Positions 6,960-13,875 of a stretch of 19,446 bases of DNA are shown here, in pieces (within the stretch, counting starts at the first letter, position 1; the number at the start of each line of letters is the position of its first letter). The notes below the pieces were generated by a model. That model saw only the letters and a list, made by a program, of their open reading frames with translations. It was not told the origin of the DNA and did not search any database. Position numbers and translations under genes: made by a program. The stretch is from Patescibacteria group bacterium (GTDB lineage: Bacteria; Patescibacteriota; Patescibacteriia; XYB2-FULL-38-15): positions 1 through 19,446 of the forward strand of contig JAHIRI010000023.1 in the NCBI GenBank assembly GCA_018818855.1, written 5' to 3'.

Positions 6960-8650
6960 TATAAATACGCGTAAAGAACATAACGTCGCATCATTCTGTG
7001 CGTGTTGAAATAGTAAGCTAATTTACTGATGGAATTTTCCATCATCTCCATCCAATCGTCGCGTCGGTCGTAATACATCGGCAAAATCGCGTATTCGAGT
7101 TTGCTGTACAAATCTTCCAATTCTCTTTTTTTCGCTTTGGCCAGATTTATTTTTTCATTTGGCCCCGGACCGATTGCCCAACCGGTTACCCCTTCAACAA
7201 AACCTTCAAGCCACCAGCCGTCTAAAACAGAAAAATTTAAAACACCATTATGCGCCGCTTTCATTCCTGAAGTTCCCGAGGCTTCCATTGGCCGCTCTGG
7301 ATTATTTAGCCAAACATCGCATCCGGAAGTTAATTTTTTTGCCATTTCAATGTCGTAATTTTCGAGATATGCTATTTTTATTTTTCCCTTCAGTTTTTTG
7401 ATATTTTTAAAAACTTCCCTGATGATTTGCTTTCCGCCAAGATCGCGCGGATGAGCTTTGCCGGCGAAAATTATTTGAAAGGGATGAATTTTGGCGATTT
7501 CTTTTAGCCGTTCCAAATCGGAGAAAATAAAATTATGGCGTTTGTAAGCTGTGGCACGACGGGCAAAGCCGATCGTTAAAACATTTTTTTCCATTCCGGC
7601 TTTTGTCTTTTTATTTACATAATCAATCATTTCACTTTTTGCCTTGTCTCGGGCTTTCCAAATTTCCTCATTCGGAATTATTGCCGCGCGGATAAAAAGT
7701 TCGGGCTCGGCTTCCCAGCTAGGAAGATATTTATTATAAAGTTTACGGAAAGACGGATGTGTCCAGGTACTCGAATGAACACCATTTGTAATTGCGTGAA
7801 TTTCATAGCCGGGGAACATTTTTTCGGAAATTTGTTTGTGTCTTTTTGCTACACCATTTACATAACTGCTCATATTAAAAGCAAGCCGCGTCATATTTAA
7901 ATTTTCTTTTCCGCAAAGTTTTCGAAGAAGTTCCGGCGCGACAAGCGGTTCCATTTGTTCTTCTGCCAGCGCATAATCAAAATGGTCATGTCCGGCGGCG
8001 ACCGGAGTATGTGTCGTGAAAACACATTTTTTTCGCGCTTCTTCCAGATTAAAATTATGCATCCGCAAAAGTTCCAAAGTTAAAAATGCGGCATGGCCTT
8101 CGTTCATGTGATATTTTTTAACATCAACCCCAAGAGATTTTAAAATCCGCGCGCCGCCAACACCCAAAACAATTTCTTGCTTCAGCCGATATTTGGCGTC
8201 GCCGCCGTAGAGAAAATTGGAGATTTGTCTATCTTTTAAAATATTTTCCGGCAGATCAGTGTCCAAAAATAAAACGTGAACTTTCGCACCGCTCGCGCCG
8301 CGCACCGTATAGAGCCATGGTTTAATCAAAACGCGGCGACCACGTATATGAACTTCGGTCGTAAATGGCAATGGTGTGAGATATTTTTTAGGATTCCATT
8401 TTACCGGATGTTCAATTTGCCGACCGTCGCGCGTAAGTTCTTGGGTAAAATATCCTTTGTGGTTTAGGAGCGTAACCGCGACAAAAGGAATTTCCAAATC
8501 TGCCGCTGATTTTGTCGCATCGCCCGCCAAAATTCCCAAACCTCCGCTATAGGTTGGAATTTCTTCACGAAGGCCGATTTCCATCGTAAAATAAGCGATC
8601 TTTGGCTCGTTCACTAGATTTTTTAACTCGGAAATTTTTTTGTCAGCCAT
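6959..8650 (-). CDS. glgP: Alpha-glucan (glycogen/starch) phosphorylase
   Basis: This is a 563-aa GT35 enzyme predicted to release glucose-1-phosphate from alpha-1,4-glucans using phosphate and pyridoxal phosphate. The N-terminus has the family's IAYFTMEIGL and PTYSGGLGILAGD. Further motifs are KKYHMNEGHAAFLTLELLR, FTTHTPVAAGHDHFDY, and AITNGVHSSTW. The PLP site is PMEASGTSGMKAAHNGV, in which Lys464 should form the Schiff base, followed by VLDGWWLEG. It belongs to the short bacterial alpha-glucan phosphorylase group and is much shorter than the 800-900-aa animal and MalP-type enzymes, but nothing essential seems missing. It is the first gene of a - strand operon divergent from dnaG. It suggests storage or uptake of glucan as an energy source. 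No glycogen synthase or debranching gene is in the window. Confidence 0.93.
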   Translation of the reverse strand: MADKKISELKNLVNEPKIAYFTMEIGLREEIPTYSGGLGILAGDATKSAADLEIPFVAVTLLNHKGYFTQELTRDGRQIEHPVKWNPKKYLTPLPFTTEVHIRGRRVLIKPWLYTVRGASGAKVHVLFLDTDLPENILKDRQISNFLYGGDAKYRLKQEIVLGVGGARILKSLGVDVKKYHMNEGHAAFLTLELLRMHNFNLEEARKKCVFTTHTPVAAGHDHFDYALAEEQMEPLVAPELLRKLCGKENLNMTRLAFNMSSYVNGVAKRHKQISEKMFPGYEIHAITNGVHSSTWTHPSFRKLYNKYLPSWEAEPELFIRAAIIPNEEIWKARDKAKSEMIDYVNKKTKAGMEKNVLTIGFARRATAYKRHNFIFSDLERLKEIAKIHPFQIIFAGKAHPRDLGGKQIIREVFKNIKKLKGKIKIAYLENYDIEMAKKLTSGCDVWLNNPERPMEASGTSGMKAAHNGVLNFSVLDGWWLEGFVEGVTGWAIGPGPNEKINLAKAKKRELEDLYSKLEYAILPMYYDRRDDWMEMMENSISKLAYYFNTHRMMRRYVLYAYL

Positions 8651-8653
8651 ACC

Positions 8654-8682
8654 TTTACTTTAAGTGAAGTTTAAACTATAAT
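8654..8682 (+). promoter_or_regulatory. Sigma-70 promoter for dnaG
   Basis: TTTACT (8654-8659), a 17-bp spacer and a perfect TATAAT (8677-8682) lie in the 84-bp gap between divergent glgP and dnaG. The start point should be near 8689, giving a leader of about 46 nt. A 10-bp palindrome, AGTTTAAACT (8668-8677), covers the spacer end and the first base of the -10, and a small hairpin AAAGC/GCTTT (8686-8699) lies around the start point. A - strand promoter for glgP should also be here, but I see only a weak TATTAT. Confidence 0.65.
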
Positions 8683-8734
8683 ATTAAAGCGAATGCTTTG
8701 ATAATTGTAGCATAAAAATGGTCTAAAAGCGACT

Positions 8735-10537
8735 ATGCCCGATTCACAAGTTGAAGAAATTAAAAACCGCCTGGACATTGTTGAAGTTGTGAGCGAATAT
8801 GTTTCAAACATGAAACAAGCCGGCGGAAATTGGAAGGGTCTTTGTCCGTTTCATAACGAGAAGACACCTTCTTTTATGGTTTCCAAGGACAAACAGATCT
8901 GGCATTGTTTTGGTTGCGGCGAAGGAGGCGACGTTATAAGTTTTGTCCAGAAAATTGAAAATATTGAATTTCCAGAAGCTTTGAAAATTTTGGCTAAGCA
9001 CGCCGGCGTGACATTGCGCTATGAAGACAAAAGTTTATCAAATCAAAAAACAAAACTGCTTGATATTTTGGAGGCGGCGGCAAGATTTTATCATTACAAT
9101 TTGTTAAAAATGTCCGAAGCCGAAACGGCAAGAAATTATCTTTTTCTGAAACGGACGCTTACCGAAGAAACAGTAGAAAAATTTTTTTTGGGCTACGCGC
9201 CGAATTCTTGGGACAGCGCGATAAAATTTTTACGCGACAAAGGTTATTCGGAAAAAGATATCTTTTTAGCCGGACTTTCTGTTAAAAAAGAACGCGGCGC
9301 GGGTTACTACGATCGTTTTCGAGCAAGAATTATGTTTCCCATCCGCGATATCCATGGCCATGTCGTCGGTTTCACGGCGCGCATAATGCCTGAAGATGAG
9401 AAAAAGGAAAATGCCGGCGGAAAATATATAAACACGCCGCAAACTTTGGTGTACGACAAAAGCCGGGTGATTTACGGTTTGGATTTTGCCAAACAGGAAA
9501 TTAAAAAAGAAAATCTGGCAGTGATGGTTGAGGGAAATATGGATGTGATTGCTTCGTATCAGGCCGGCGTCGGGAATGTTGTGGCTTCGTCGGGTACAGC
9601 TATGACCGTAGAGCAAGTAAATTTATTAAAAAGATATTCGCCGAATTTGGCAATTTCTTTTGACGCGGATTTGGCCGGTAGTACGGCGGCGATGCGCGGG
9701 ATTGATGTGGCCCTGAAAGAGGGGATTAATGTTAAGGTTATTATGCTTTCTCCGGAAGTTGGGAAAGATCCGGACGACTATATTAAAAAAGATCCAAACC
9801 TTTGGCGCGAAGTAATTGCTAATTCCATGGCCTTCATGGATTATTACATCAAAAAAACATTAGCCGCGCTTGATTTACGCAAAGTGGAAGATAAAAAAAA
9901 CGCGGCAAAAATTTTACTCGCCCAGGTTATAAAAATCCCCGATAAAGTTGAACAAACTTTTTATCTGGAAAAATTAGGAAATGTTTTGGGTGTGCCTGAA
10001 CAAGTCCTTCGCGAATCTTTGCCTCATGAAAAAGTGGCGGCGGGTTCGGTAAGTCCGGCGGTATCCGGAGAAAAGGTTATCGTTGCCTCGGCGAGAAATC
10101 GTCCCTCGCTTATTGCCGAAAGATTTATTGCCTTAGTTTTTAAGTATCCAAACCAATTATCCTTGGCCATTCCTTATCTTGAACCATTTATGTTTCCAGA
10201 CCGCTTGTCAGCGGAAATTTACAAAAACTTGATTTTATATTATAATAAGTCTGTGGATAAAGCTGATTTAGAGGGCGTGATGCAAACCGTTTCCGATGAC
10301 CCGAACGAAAAAAAATATATTGCGAGCCTCTTTCTTTTGGCGGAAAAAGATTTTGCCGAATTCGGCGAAGAAGAAATTGGAAATGAAATTTTACAGAATG
10401 CCAAATCTCTGCGCGAGGACTACATTAAAAACGAACTCCGGCGGGTACAGACAGAAATGAAAAGGGCGGAAGAAAATAAAGAATTCGCCCGGATAAAAGA
10501 ATTAGCAGAAGAGTTTAATAAGTTAATAAATATTTAA
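8735..10537 (+). CDS. dnaG: DNA primase
   Basis: This 600-aa primase makes the RNA primers for DNA replication. The N-terminal zinc-binding domain has Cys37, His40, Cys58 and Cys61 (CPFH...CFGC, the CHC2 pattern). The catalytic core includes a TOPRIM domain with the acidic EG pair at Glu266 (VMVEGNMDVI) and FDAD at Asp310/Asp312 (SFDADLAGS). The C-terminal part (about 450-600) is helical and fits the DnaB-helicase-binding domain. The family usually reads EGYMDVI and FDGD, so Asn and Ala are mild variants away from the metal-binding acids. The ATG at 8735 gives the expected N-terminus; no Shine-Dalgarno is present. rpoD follows 83 bp downstream, as in the classical dnaG-rpoD operon. Confidence 0.96.
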   Translation: MPDSQVEEIKNRLDIVEVVSEYVSNMKQAGGNWKGLCPFHNEKTPSFMVSKDKQIWHCFGCGEGGDVISFVQKIENIEFPEALKILAKHAGVTLRYEDKSLSNQKTKLLDILEAAARFYHYNLLKMSEAETARNYLFLKRTLTEETVEKFFLGYAPNSWDSAIKFLRDKGYSEKDIFLAGLSVKKERGAGYYDRFRARIMFPIRDIHGHVVGFTARIMPEDEKKENAGGKYINTPQTLVYDKSRVIYGLDFAKQEIKKENLAVMVEGNMDVIASYQAGVGNVVASSGTAMTVEQVNLLKRYSPNLAISFDADLAGSTAAMRGIDVALKEGINVKVIMLSPEVGKDPDDYIKKDPNLWREVIANSMAFMDYYIKKTLAALDLRKVEDKKNAAKILLAQVIKIPDKVEQTFYLEKLGNVLGVPEQVLRESLPHEKVAAGSVSPAVSGEKVIVASARNRPSLIAERFIALVFKYPNQLSLAIPYLEPFMFPDRLSAEIYKNLILYYNKSVDKADLEGVMQTVSDDPNEKKYIASLFLLAEKDFAEFGEEEIGNEILQNAKSLREDYIKNELRRVQTEMKRAEENKEFARIKELAEEFNKLINI

Positions 10538-10620
10538 TTGTAGTTGAAATATTGGGGGGAGCGTTGTGATTTGTCTTTGGCGGTTAAGGATTTGATTAAA
10601 ATTTGATACATTTTAAAATA

Positions 10621-11865
10621 ATGAAAACTAAAAAAGCACGACGGCCGAAGAAAAAAAGTCGTGGTGCTAAAAAAATTAAAATTCAGAAAAAGAGCGGGAA
10701 GAAGAAGGCATTGAAAGTGCGCGGTGGAAAAAAAGTTAAGGCGAAAAAGGTCGCTCGGGCGGCCACACCAAAGATTCTTCCTCCGTCTGATGTGGCAACA
10801 AAAACTCTCCTGGACAAGGGTCGCATGAGAGGTTTTTTAACTGACTCGGAAATTCTTTTTATCTTTTCCGATTTGGAAAATTACATAAAAAAATATGAAG
10901 AATTTTTAGATCAAGTTGACGAAGCTGGCATCTCCGTAGTTGAAGTTAAGTCTGATATTTTAGGACGGACCGAAGAAAGAAAAAAACTTTTGGCCGACAT
11001 CGGCGTGAGTAAAGAGAAAAAGCGTTTAGACTTGGGGGATATTTCTACCGATTCCATTCAGATGTATCTTCGCGAAATTGGGAAAGTTCCACTTTTGAAG
11101 ACAGAAGAAGAAATGGCTTTGGCCCGCCGCAAAGATCAGGGGGATCAGGAAGCGTCGCAAAGATTGATGGTTGCGAACTTGCGCTTGGTTGTTTCTATTG
11201 CTAAAAAGTTCGTGGGAAAAAATTTATCTTTGGCTGATTTGATCCAGGAAGGAAATATTGGTTTGATGCGCGCTGTGGAAAAATTTGATCCGAGCAAGGG
11301 ATATAAATTTTCAACTTACGCGACCTGGTGGATTCGTCAGGCCGTAACGCGCGCTCTCGCCGATCAATCCCGCACTATCAGAATTCCGGTGCACATGGTT
11401 GAAACAATTAATCGTTACCAGCAAGTTGCCCGGCAGTTGATTCAGGATTTGGGTCGCGAACCGTTGCCGGAAGAGATTGCTTCGGAAATGGGAGAGGATG
11501 TGGAAAAAATTAGAAATTTAATCCAGATTTCGCAAGACACGGTGTCACTTGACACATCGGTTGGCGATGAGGATGAAGACAGCGTGCTTGAAGATTTTAT
11601 TGAAGATTTCAAAAATGTTTCTCCGGACCGCGCCGCGGCCTTGCAACTTTTGCGCGAGTACGTTAAAGAAGCTATCAAAGAATTATTGCCGCGTGAGCAG
11701 AAAATTTTGGAAATGCGTTTTGGACTTTCTGACGGAGTTTCGCATACTTTGGAAGAAGTCGGCGAAGAATTTGGAGTGACGCGCGAACGCATTCGGCAAA
11801 TTGAAGCCAAGGCATTGGAAAAAGTACAAGGGTTTAAGGGTATTGAAAAATTAAGGGATTACTAA
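10621..11865 (+). CDS. rpoD: RNA polymerase primary sigma factor (sigma-70/RpoD)
   Basis: This is the 414-aa housekeeping sigma factor. A basic tail covers residues 1-50 (25 Lys or Arg, no acidic residues). A region 1.1-like helical segment follows (about 55-140), then region 1.2 (DSIQMYLREIGKVPLL), region 2 with the -10-binding FSTYATWWIRQAVTRAL, region 3, and region 4 with the -35-binding helix-turn-helix TLEEVGEEFGVTRERIRQIEAKAL near residue 377. The frame opens at a TTG at 10603, but the first ATG, at 10621, is the better start. Length and motifs identify the primary sigma, not an alternative one. No terminator is seen after it, so transcription may run into the tRNA-Asn gene. Confidence 0.96.
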   Translation: MKTKKARRPKKKSRGAKKIKIQKKSGKKKALKVRGGKKVKAKKVARAATPKILPPSDVATKTLLDKGRMRGFLTDSEILFIFSDLENYIKKYEEFLDQVDEAGISVVEVKSDILGRTEERKKLLADIGVSKEKKRLDLGDISTDSIQMYLREIGKVPLLKTEEEMALARRKDQGDQEASQRLMVANLRLVVSIAKKFVGKNLSLADLIQEGNIGLMRAVEKFDPSKGYKFSTYATWWIRQAVTRALADQSRTIRIPVHMVETINRYQQVARQLIQDLGREPLPEEIASEMGEDVEKIRNLIQISQDTVSLDTSVGDEDEDSVLEDFIEDFKNVSPDRAAALQLLREYVKEAIKELLPREQKILEMRFGLSDGVSHTLEEVGEEFGVTRERIRQIEAKALEKVQGFKGIEKLRDY

Positions 11866-11875
11866 TCCGCGGGGC

Positions 11876-11902
11876 TTGACTTTTGTCTTCCGGGATGATA
11901 AG
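11876..11902 (+). promoter_or_regulatory. Probable promoter of tRNA-Asn
   Basis: TTGACT at 11876-11881 is a strong -35 match. GATAAG at 11897-11902 is the best -10, with a short 15-bp spacer. The start point would be about 14 bases before the tRNA. The -35 is convincing and the -10 less so. Confidence 0.5.
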
Positions 11903-11922
11903 TTAGAAAAAATTTACAATAT

Positions 11923-11997
11923 TCCGAGGTAGCTCAGCGGTAGAGCAATCGGCTGTTAACCGATCGGTCGTGGGTTCGAATCCCACCCTCGGAGCCA
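11923..11997 (+). tRNA. tRNA-Asn (anticodon GTT)
   Basis: A complete cloverleaf folds by eye: 7-bp acceptor stem TCCGAGG/CCTCGGA, D arm GCTC/GAGC, anticodon arm ATCGG/CCGAT with loop CTGTTAA (anticodon GTT at 11955-11957), 5-nt variable loop, and T arm GTGGG/CCCAC with loop TTCGAAT. The discriminator is G and the CCA end is encoded (11995-11997). As an AAU/AAC-decoding tRNA it is a substrate for the t6A pathway served by the tsaC-like gene at 6312-6959. Its T loop and 3' end are copied downstream at 12087. Confidence 0.98.
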
Positions 11998-12000
11998 AAA

Positions 12001-12035
12001 CAAAAATTATCCCGTGTGGGGTAATTTTTGTTTTT
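12001..12035 (+). terminator. Terminator of tRNA-Asn
   Basis: CAAAAATTATCCC (12001-12013) pairs with GGGGTAATTTTTG (12018-12030) over 13 bp with one G-U pair and loop GTGT. TTTTT follows at 12031-12035. Confidence 0.88.
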
Positions 12036-12086
12036 CTTCGCGGTGGTTTGCTCGAACCCACCCACCGTTAAGCCTAGGGGACACTC
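12036..12086. other. Spacer between the two tRNA 3'-end copies
   Basis: No ORF lies here. CGGTGG (12041-12046) and CCACCG (12062-12067) form a stem around a loop containing CTCGAACCC. Read on the - strand this is GGGTTCGAG, which resembles a tRNA T arm. It may be debris from a further tRNA-like fragment; this is weak. Confidence 0.3.
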
Positions 12087-12113
12087 TTCGAATCCCACCC
12101 TCGGAGCCAAAAC

Positions 12114-12142
12114 AAAAAATTCAACCTCGTGTTGAGTTTTTT
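12114..12142 (+). terminator. Second terminator, after the repeated tRNA end
   Basis: The arms at 12114-12125 and 12131-12142 pair over 12 bp with one G-U pair and loop CTCGT, and are followed by a pyrimidine-rich CTTTTCTTTTT. Its sequence differs from the first terminator although the tRNA end before it is identical. Confidence 0.8.
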
Positions 12143-12163
12143 CTTTTCTTTTTAATGATTTTT

Positions 12164-12172
12164 TGCTAAAAT
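12164..12172 (+). promoter_or_regulatory. Extended -10 promoter upstream of the small ORF and arsM
   Basis: TG at 12164-12165, C, then TAAAAT at 12167-12172 form an extended -10. Seven bases downstream is 12179, the A of the ATG of the 37-codon ORF, so the transcript is predicted to be leaderless. No good -35 is visible. Confidence 0.45.
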
Positions 12173-12178
12173 AATACT

Positions 12179-12292
12179 ATGAACCTAAAAATATTTTTTA
12201 CAATAATTGCCGCGATAATGGAGGTGGCGCGAAATTCGGCGTCCAAAGCGAGGGCGCGGCTGAAAAAAAATTATTCCAATAAAACATTATGA
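12179..12292 (+). CDS. Possible 37-aa small protein or leader peptide upstream of arsM
   Basis: A 37-codon ORF starts at an ATG placed exactly where the upstream extended -10 would start transcription. It ends in TGA overlapping the arsM start (ATGA, 12289-12292), a standard coupling arrangement. The product would be a short hydrophobic N-terminus (MNLKIFFTIIAAIME) followed by a basic stretch (VARNSASKARARLKKNYSNK), which could be a small membrane-associated peptide or simply a leader. I recognise no family. Chance ORFs of this size are common; the coupling and the promoter position are what argue for it. Confidence 0.4.
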   Translation: MNLKIFFTIIAAIMEVARNSASKARARLKKNYSNKTL

Positions 12293-13032
12293 AAAACGAA
12301 AAGATCAAGCAAATCGTTAAAAAGCATTACGGTAAAGTCGCCGGTGGTGGCGGTTGTTGCAGTTGCGGTTGCGGTGGGCAGGACGAGAACGAGCAAATCG
12401 CCAAAAGCATCGGTTATTCGGACGAGGAAATAAAATCAGCCGGGGTTGCTAATCTGGGTTTAGGTTGCGGCAACCCAACGGGCATGGGTGAAATTAAAGT
12501 GGGCGAGGTTATTTTGGATTTAGGTTCGGGAGCGGGGTTTGATTGCTTTCTGGCCGCCAAAAAAGTCGGCGACTCCGGTAAAGTAATCGGCGTTGACATG
12601 GCCGAAGAAATGATTGAAAAAGCCAAGGCCAACGCTCTAAAATACGGCTATAAAAATGTGGAGTTCCGGTTAGGCGATATTGAAAAATTGCCGATTGATG
12701 ACGATTCAATTGATGTGGTAATCAGTAATTGTGTAATTAATCTCGCGCCGGATAAATTAAGAGTATTCAAGGAAGCGCGCAGGGTTTTGAAAAAAGGCGG
12801 GAGAATGTATGTTTCCGACATTGTGCTTTTAAAAAATCTTTCCGACGAGGAAAAAAATGATGACGATTTAATCGCCGGTTGCGTTGGTGGAGCATTGCTC
12901 AAAGACGATTATCTGAAAATTATTGAAGAAGCCGGACTAAAAGCAAATGTTTTATCAGAAGACAAAGGTATCAGTAAAAGACAATACCAAGGACTGCCGC
13001 TTGAAAGTTTGAAAGTTGAGGCCAAAAAGTAA
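12289..13032 (+). CDS. arsM: ArsM-like arsenite S-adenosylmethionine methyltransferase
   Basis: This 247-aa class I methyltransferase closely fits the arsenite methyltransferase family, which methylates As(III) using S-adenosylmethionine. The SAM-binding core is LDLGSGAGFDCFLAA (about 76-90) and IGVDMAEEMIEKAKANA. The three cysteines expected to bind As(III) appear to be present: Cys60 (LGLGCGNPT), Cys148 (ISNCVINL) and Cys198 (AGCVGGAL). An extra cluster CCSCGCGG lies at residues 23-30. Its start overlaps the small ORF stop. No arsR, arsB/acr3 or arsC is in the window, so it would act alone or with distant genes. Arsenic as the substrate is inferred from family motifs; another soft-metal or metalloid substrate is possible. 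Confidence 0.85.
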   Translation: MKNEKIKQIVKKHYGKVAGGGGCCSCGCGGQDENEQIAKSIGYSDEEIKSAGVANLGLGCGNPTGMGEIKVGEVILDLGSGAGFDCFLAAKKVGDSGKVIGVDMAEEMIEKAKANALKYGYKNVEFRLGDIEKLPIDDDSIDVVISNCVINLAPDKLRVFKEARRVLKKGGRMYVSDIVLLKNLSDEEKNDDDLIAGCVGGALLKDDYLKIIEEAGLKANVLSEDKGISKRQYQGLPLESLKVEAKK

Positions 13033-13075
13033 AATATTCCACCAAGAGATTGGATTTAAAAATTAAACAACCAGT

Positions 13076-13555
13076 ATGACCTCAAAAAATTTCCTAAAAC
13101 TGATCATCGCGATTTTGGTTTCTGAAGCCGCGGGGATTATCGGTTCAATTTTCACAACCCCATCAATTCAAACTTGGTATGCAAATTTAGCAAGACCGGA
13201 ATTTGCTCCGCCGAATTGGGTTTTTGCTCCGGTTTGGACAACGCTCTTCGCCTTGATGGGCATTGCGGCATTTCTTGTGTGGAAGAGGGGACTGGGCGAC
13301 AAAAAAGTAAAAATTGCTCTTTGGATTTTCGCCGGCCAATTAATTTTAAACACTTTTTGGTCAATTATTTTTTTCGGCCTACATTCTCCGGGCGGCGCGT
13401 TTTTGGAAATTATTTTTCTCTGGCTCGCGATTTTGGCTACAATTATTTCTTTCGCGAAAATATCAAAACCGGCGGCTTGGCTTCTTTTGCCCTATATTCT
13501 TTGGGTAAGTTTTGCCGCTTATTTAAATTACGCAATTTGGATTCTTAATAAATAA
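13076..13555 (+). CDS. tspO: TspO/MBR family (tryptophan-rich sensory) membrane protein
   Basis: This 159-aa, five-helix membrane protein belongs to the TspO/peripheral benzodiazepine receptor family, which binds porphyrins and other hydrophobic ligands and is linked to stress responses. The conserved central stretch is present: WYANLARPEFAPPNWVF followed by APVWTTLFALMGIAAFLVW (about residues 34-69). Trp residues recur in the later helices, and AAYLNYAIWILNK closes the protein. The size matches the family (about 150-170 aa). It starts at ATG 13076, 43 bp after arsM, with no Shine-Dalgarno. No tetrapyrrole genes are nearby, so the physiological ligand is unknown. Confidence 0.92.
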   Translation: MTSKNFLKLIIAILVSEAAGIIGSIFTTPSIQTWYANLARPEFAPPNWVFAPVWTTLFALMGIAAFLVWKRGLGDKKVKIALWIFAGQLILNTFWSIIFFGLHSPGGAFLEIIFLWLAILATIISFAKISKPAAWLLLPYILWVSFAAYLNYAIWILNK

Positions 13556-13580
13556 AGGTCGAATTTTATTAATAAACAAA

Positions 13581-13585
13581 GGAGG
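13581..13585 (+). promoter_or_regulatory. Strong Shine-Dalgarno of the DUF378 gene
   Basis: GGAGG, preceded by AAA, lies six bases before the ATG at 13592. It is the only full-strength ribosome binding site I can find in this window. Confidence 0.85.
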
Positions 13586-13591
13586 AAATTT

Positions 13592-13798
13592 ATGAAAGTA
13601 TTAAATTGGATAGTCATGCTTTTGGTCGTTGTCGGTGGGCTCAATTGGGGTTTAGTCGGCTTCTTTAATTTTGATCTTGTCGCAGCTATTTTTGGCGATA
13701 TGTCCGTTGTTTCAAGAGTAGTTTACGCTCTTGTCGGCTTGAGCGCGGTCTATATGCTGTTTATGCTCCCGAAGATGAACAAAAAACCGCAGATGTAA
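13592..13798 (+). CDS. DUF378 family small membrane protein
   Basis: This 68-aa protein with two membrane helices fits the DUF378 family, whose function is unknown. The first helix ends in the family hallmark VVVGGLNWGLVGFFNFDLVA (about 13-32). A short loop with FGDMSVVSRVVY leads into the second helix (about 43-60), and a lysine-containing tail ends the protein. The start is fixed by the strong Shine-Dalgarno at 13581-13585. It stands 36 bp after tspO. The ribosome binding site suggests it is made in larger amounts than its neighbours. Confidence 0.92.
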   Translation: MKVLNWIVMLLVVVGGLNWGLVGFFNFDLVAAIFGDMSVVSRVVYALVGLSAVYMLFMLPKMNKKPQM

Positions 13799-13813
13799 TT
13801 TTGGAAATTTCTT

Positions 13814-13840
13814 GGGCAGTCTATTTTAAATGGACTGCCT
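13814..13840 (+). terminator. Hairpin after the DUF378 gene
   Basis: GGCAGTC (13815-13821) pairs with GACTGCC (13833-13839), extendable by G-U pairs at both ends, around an AT-rich loop. The U tract is poor (TATAGAGCTTTT), so it is either a weak terminator or an RNA-processing or stability hairpin. Confidence 0.5.
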
Positions 13841-13875
13841 ATAGAGCTTTTCAATAAATTTTAATAATTAAATTT

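Larger units (their letters stand above)
11975..12118 (+). repeat. 32-bp direct repeat of the tRNA-Asn 3' end (att-like)
   Basis: Positions 11975-12006 and 12087-12118 are identical over 32 bp. The repeat covers the T loop, 3' T stem, 3' acceptor strand, CCA and the first bases of the terminator. The second copy has no matching 5' half: the bases before it (GACACTC) cannot pair as a T stem. A T-loop-to-3'-end duplication is the usual footprint of tRNA-targeted integrases (attL/attR), but only 80 bp separate the copies and no integrase is present. It may be a scar, or a decayed tandem tRNA gene. Confidence 0.85.

Noticed and set aside
10603..10620. TTG start giving six extra residues to RpoD
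   Set aside because: An ATG follows at 10621 and the extra residues (MIHFKI) add no family similarity.
12087..12110. Second functional tRNA-Asn gene
   Set aside because: Only the T loop and 3' end are present. No acceptor 5' strand, D arm or anticodon arm precedes it, and the bases before it cannot form the T stem.
13152..13548. Alternative frames on both strands overlapping tspO
   Set aside because: TspO has clear family motifs across this whole region; the other frames are Lys/Arg or Phe-rich shadows.
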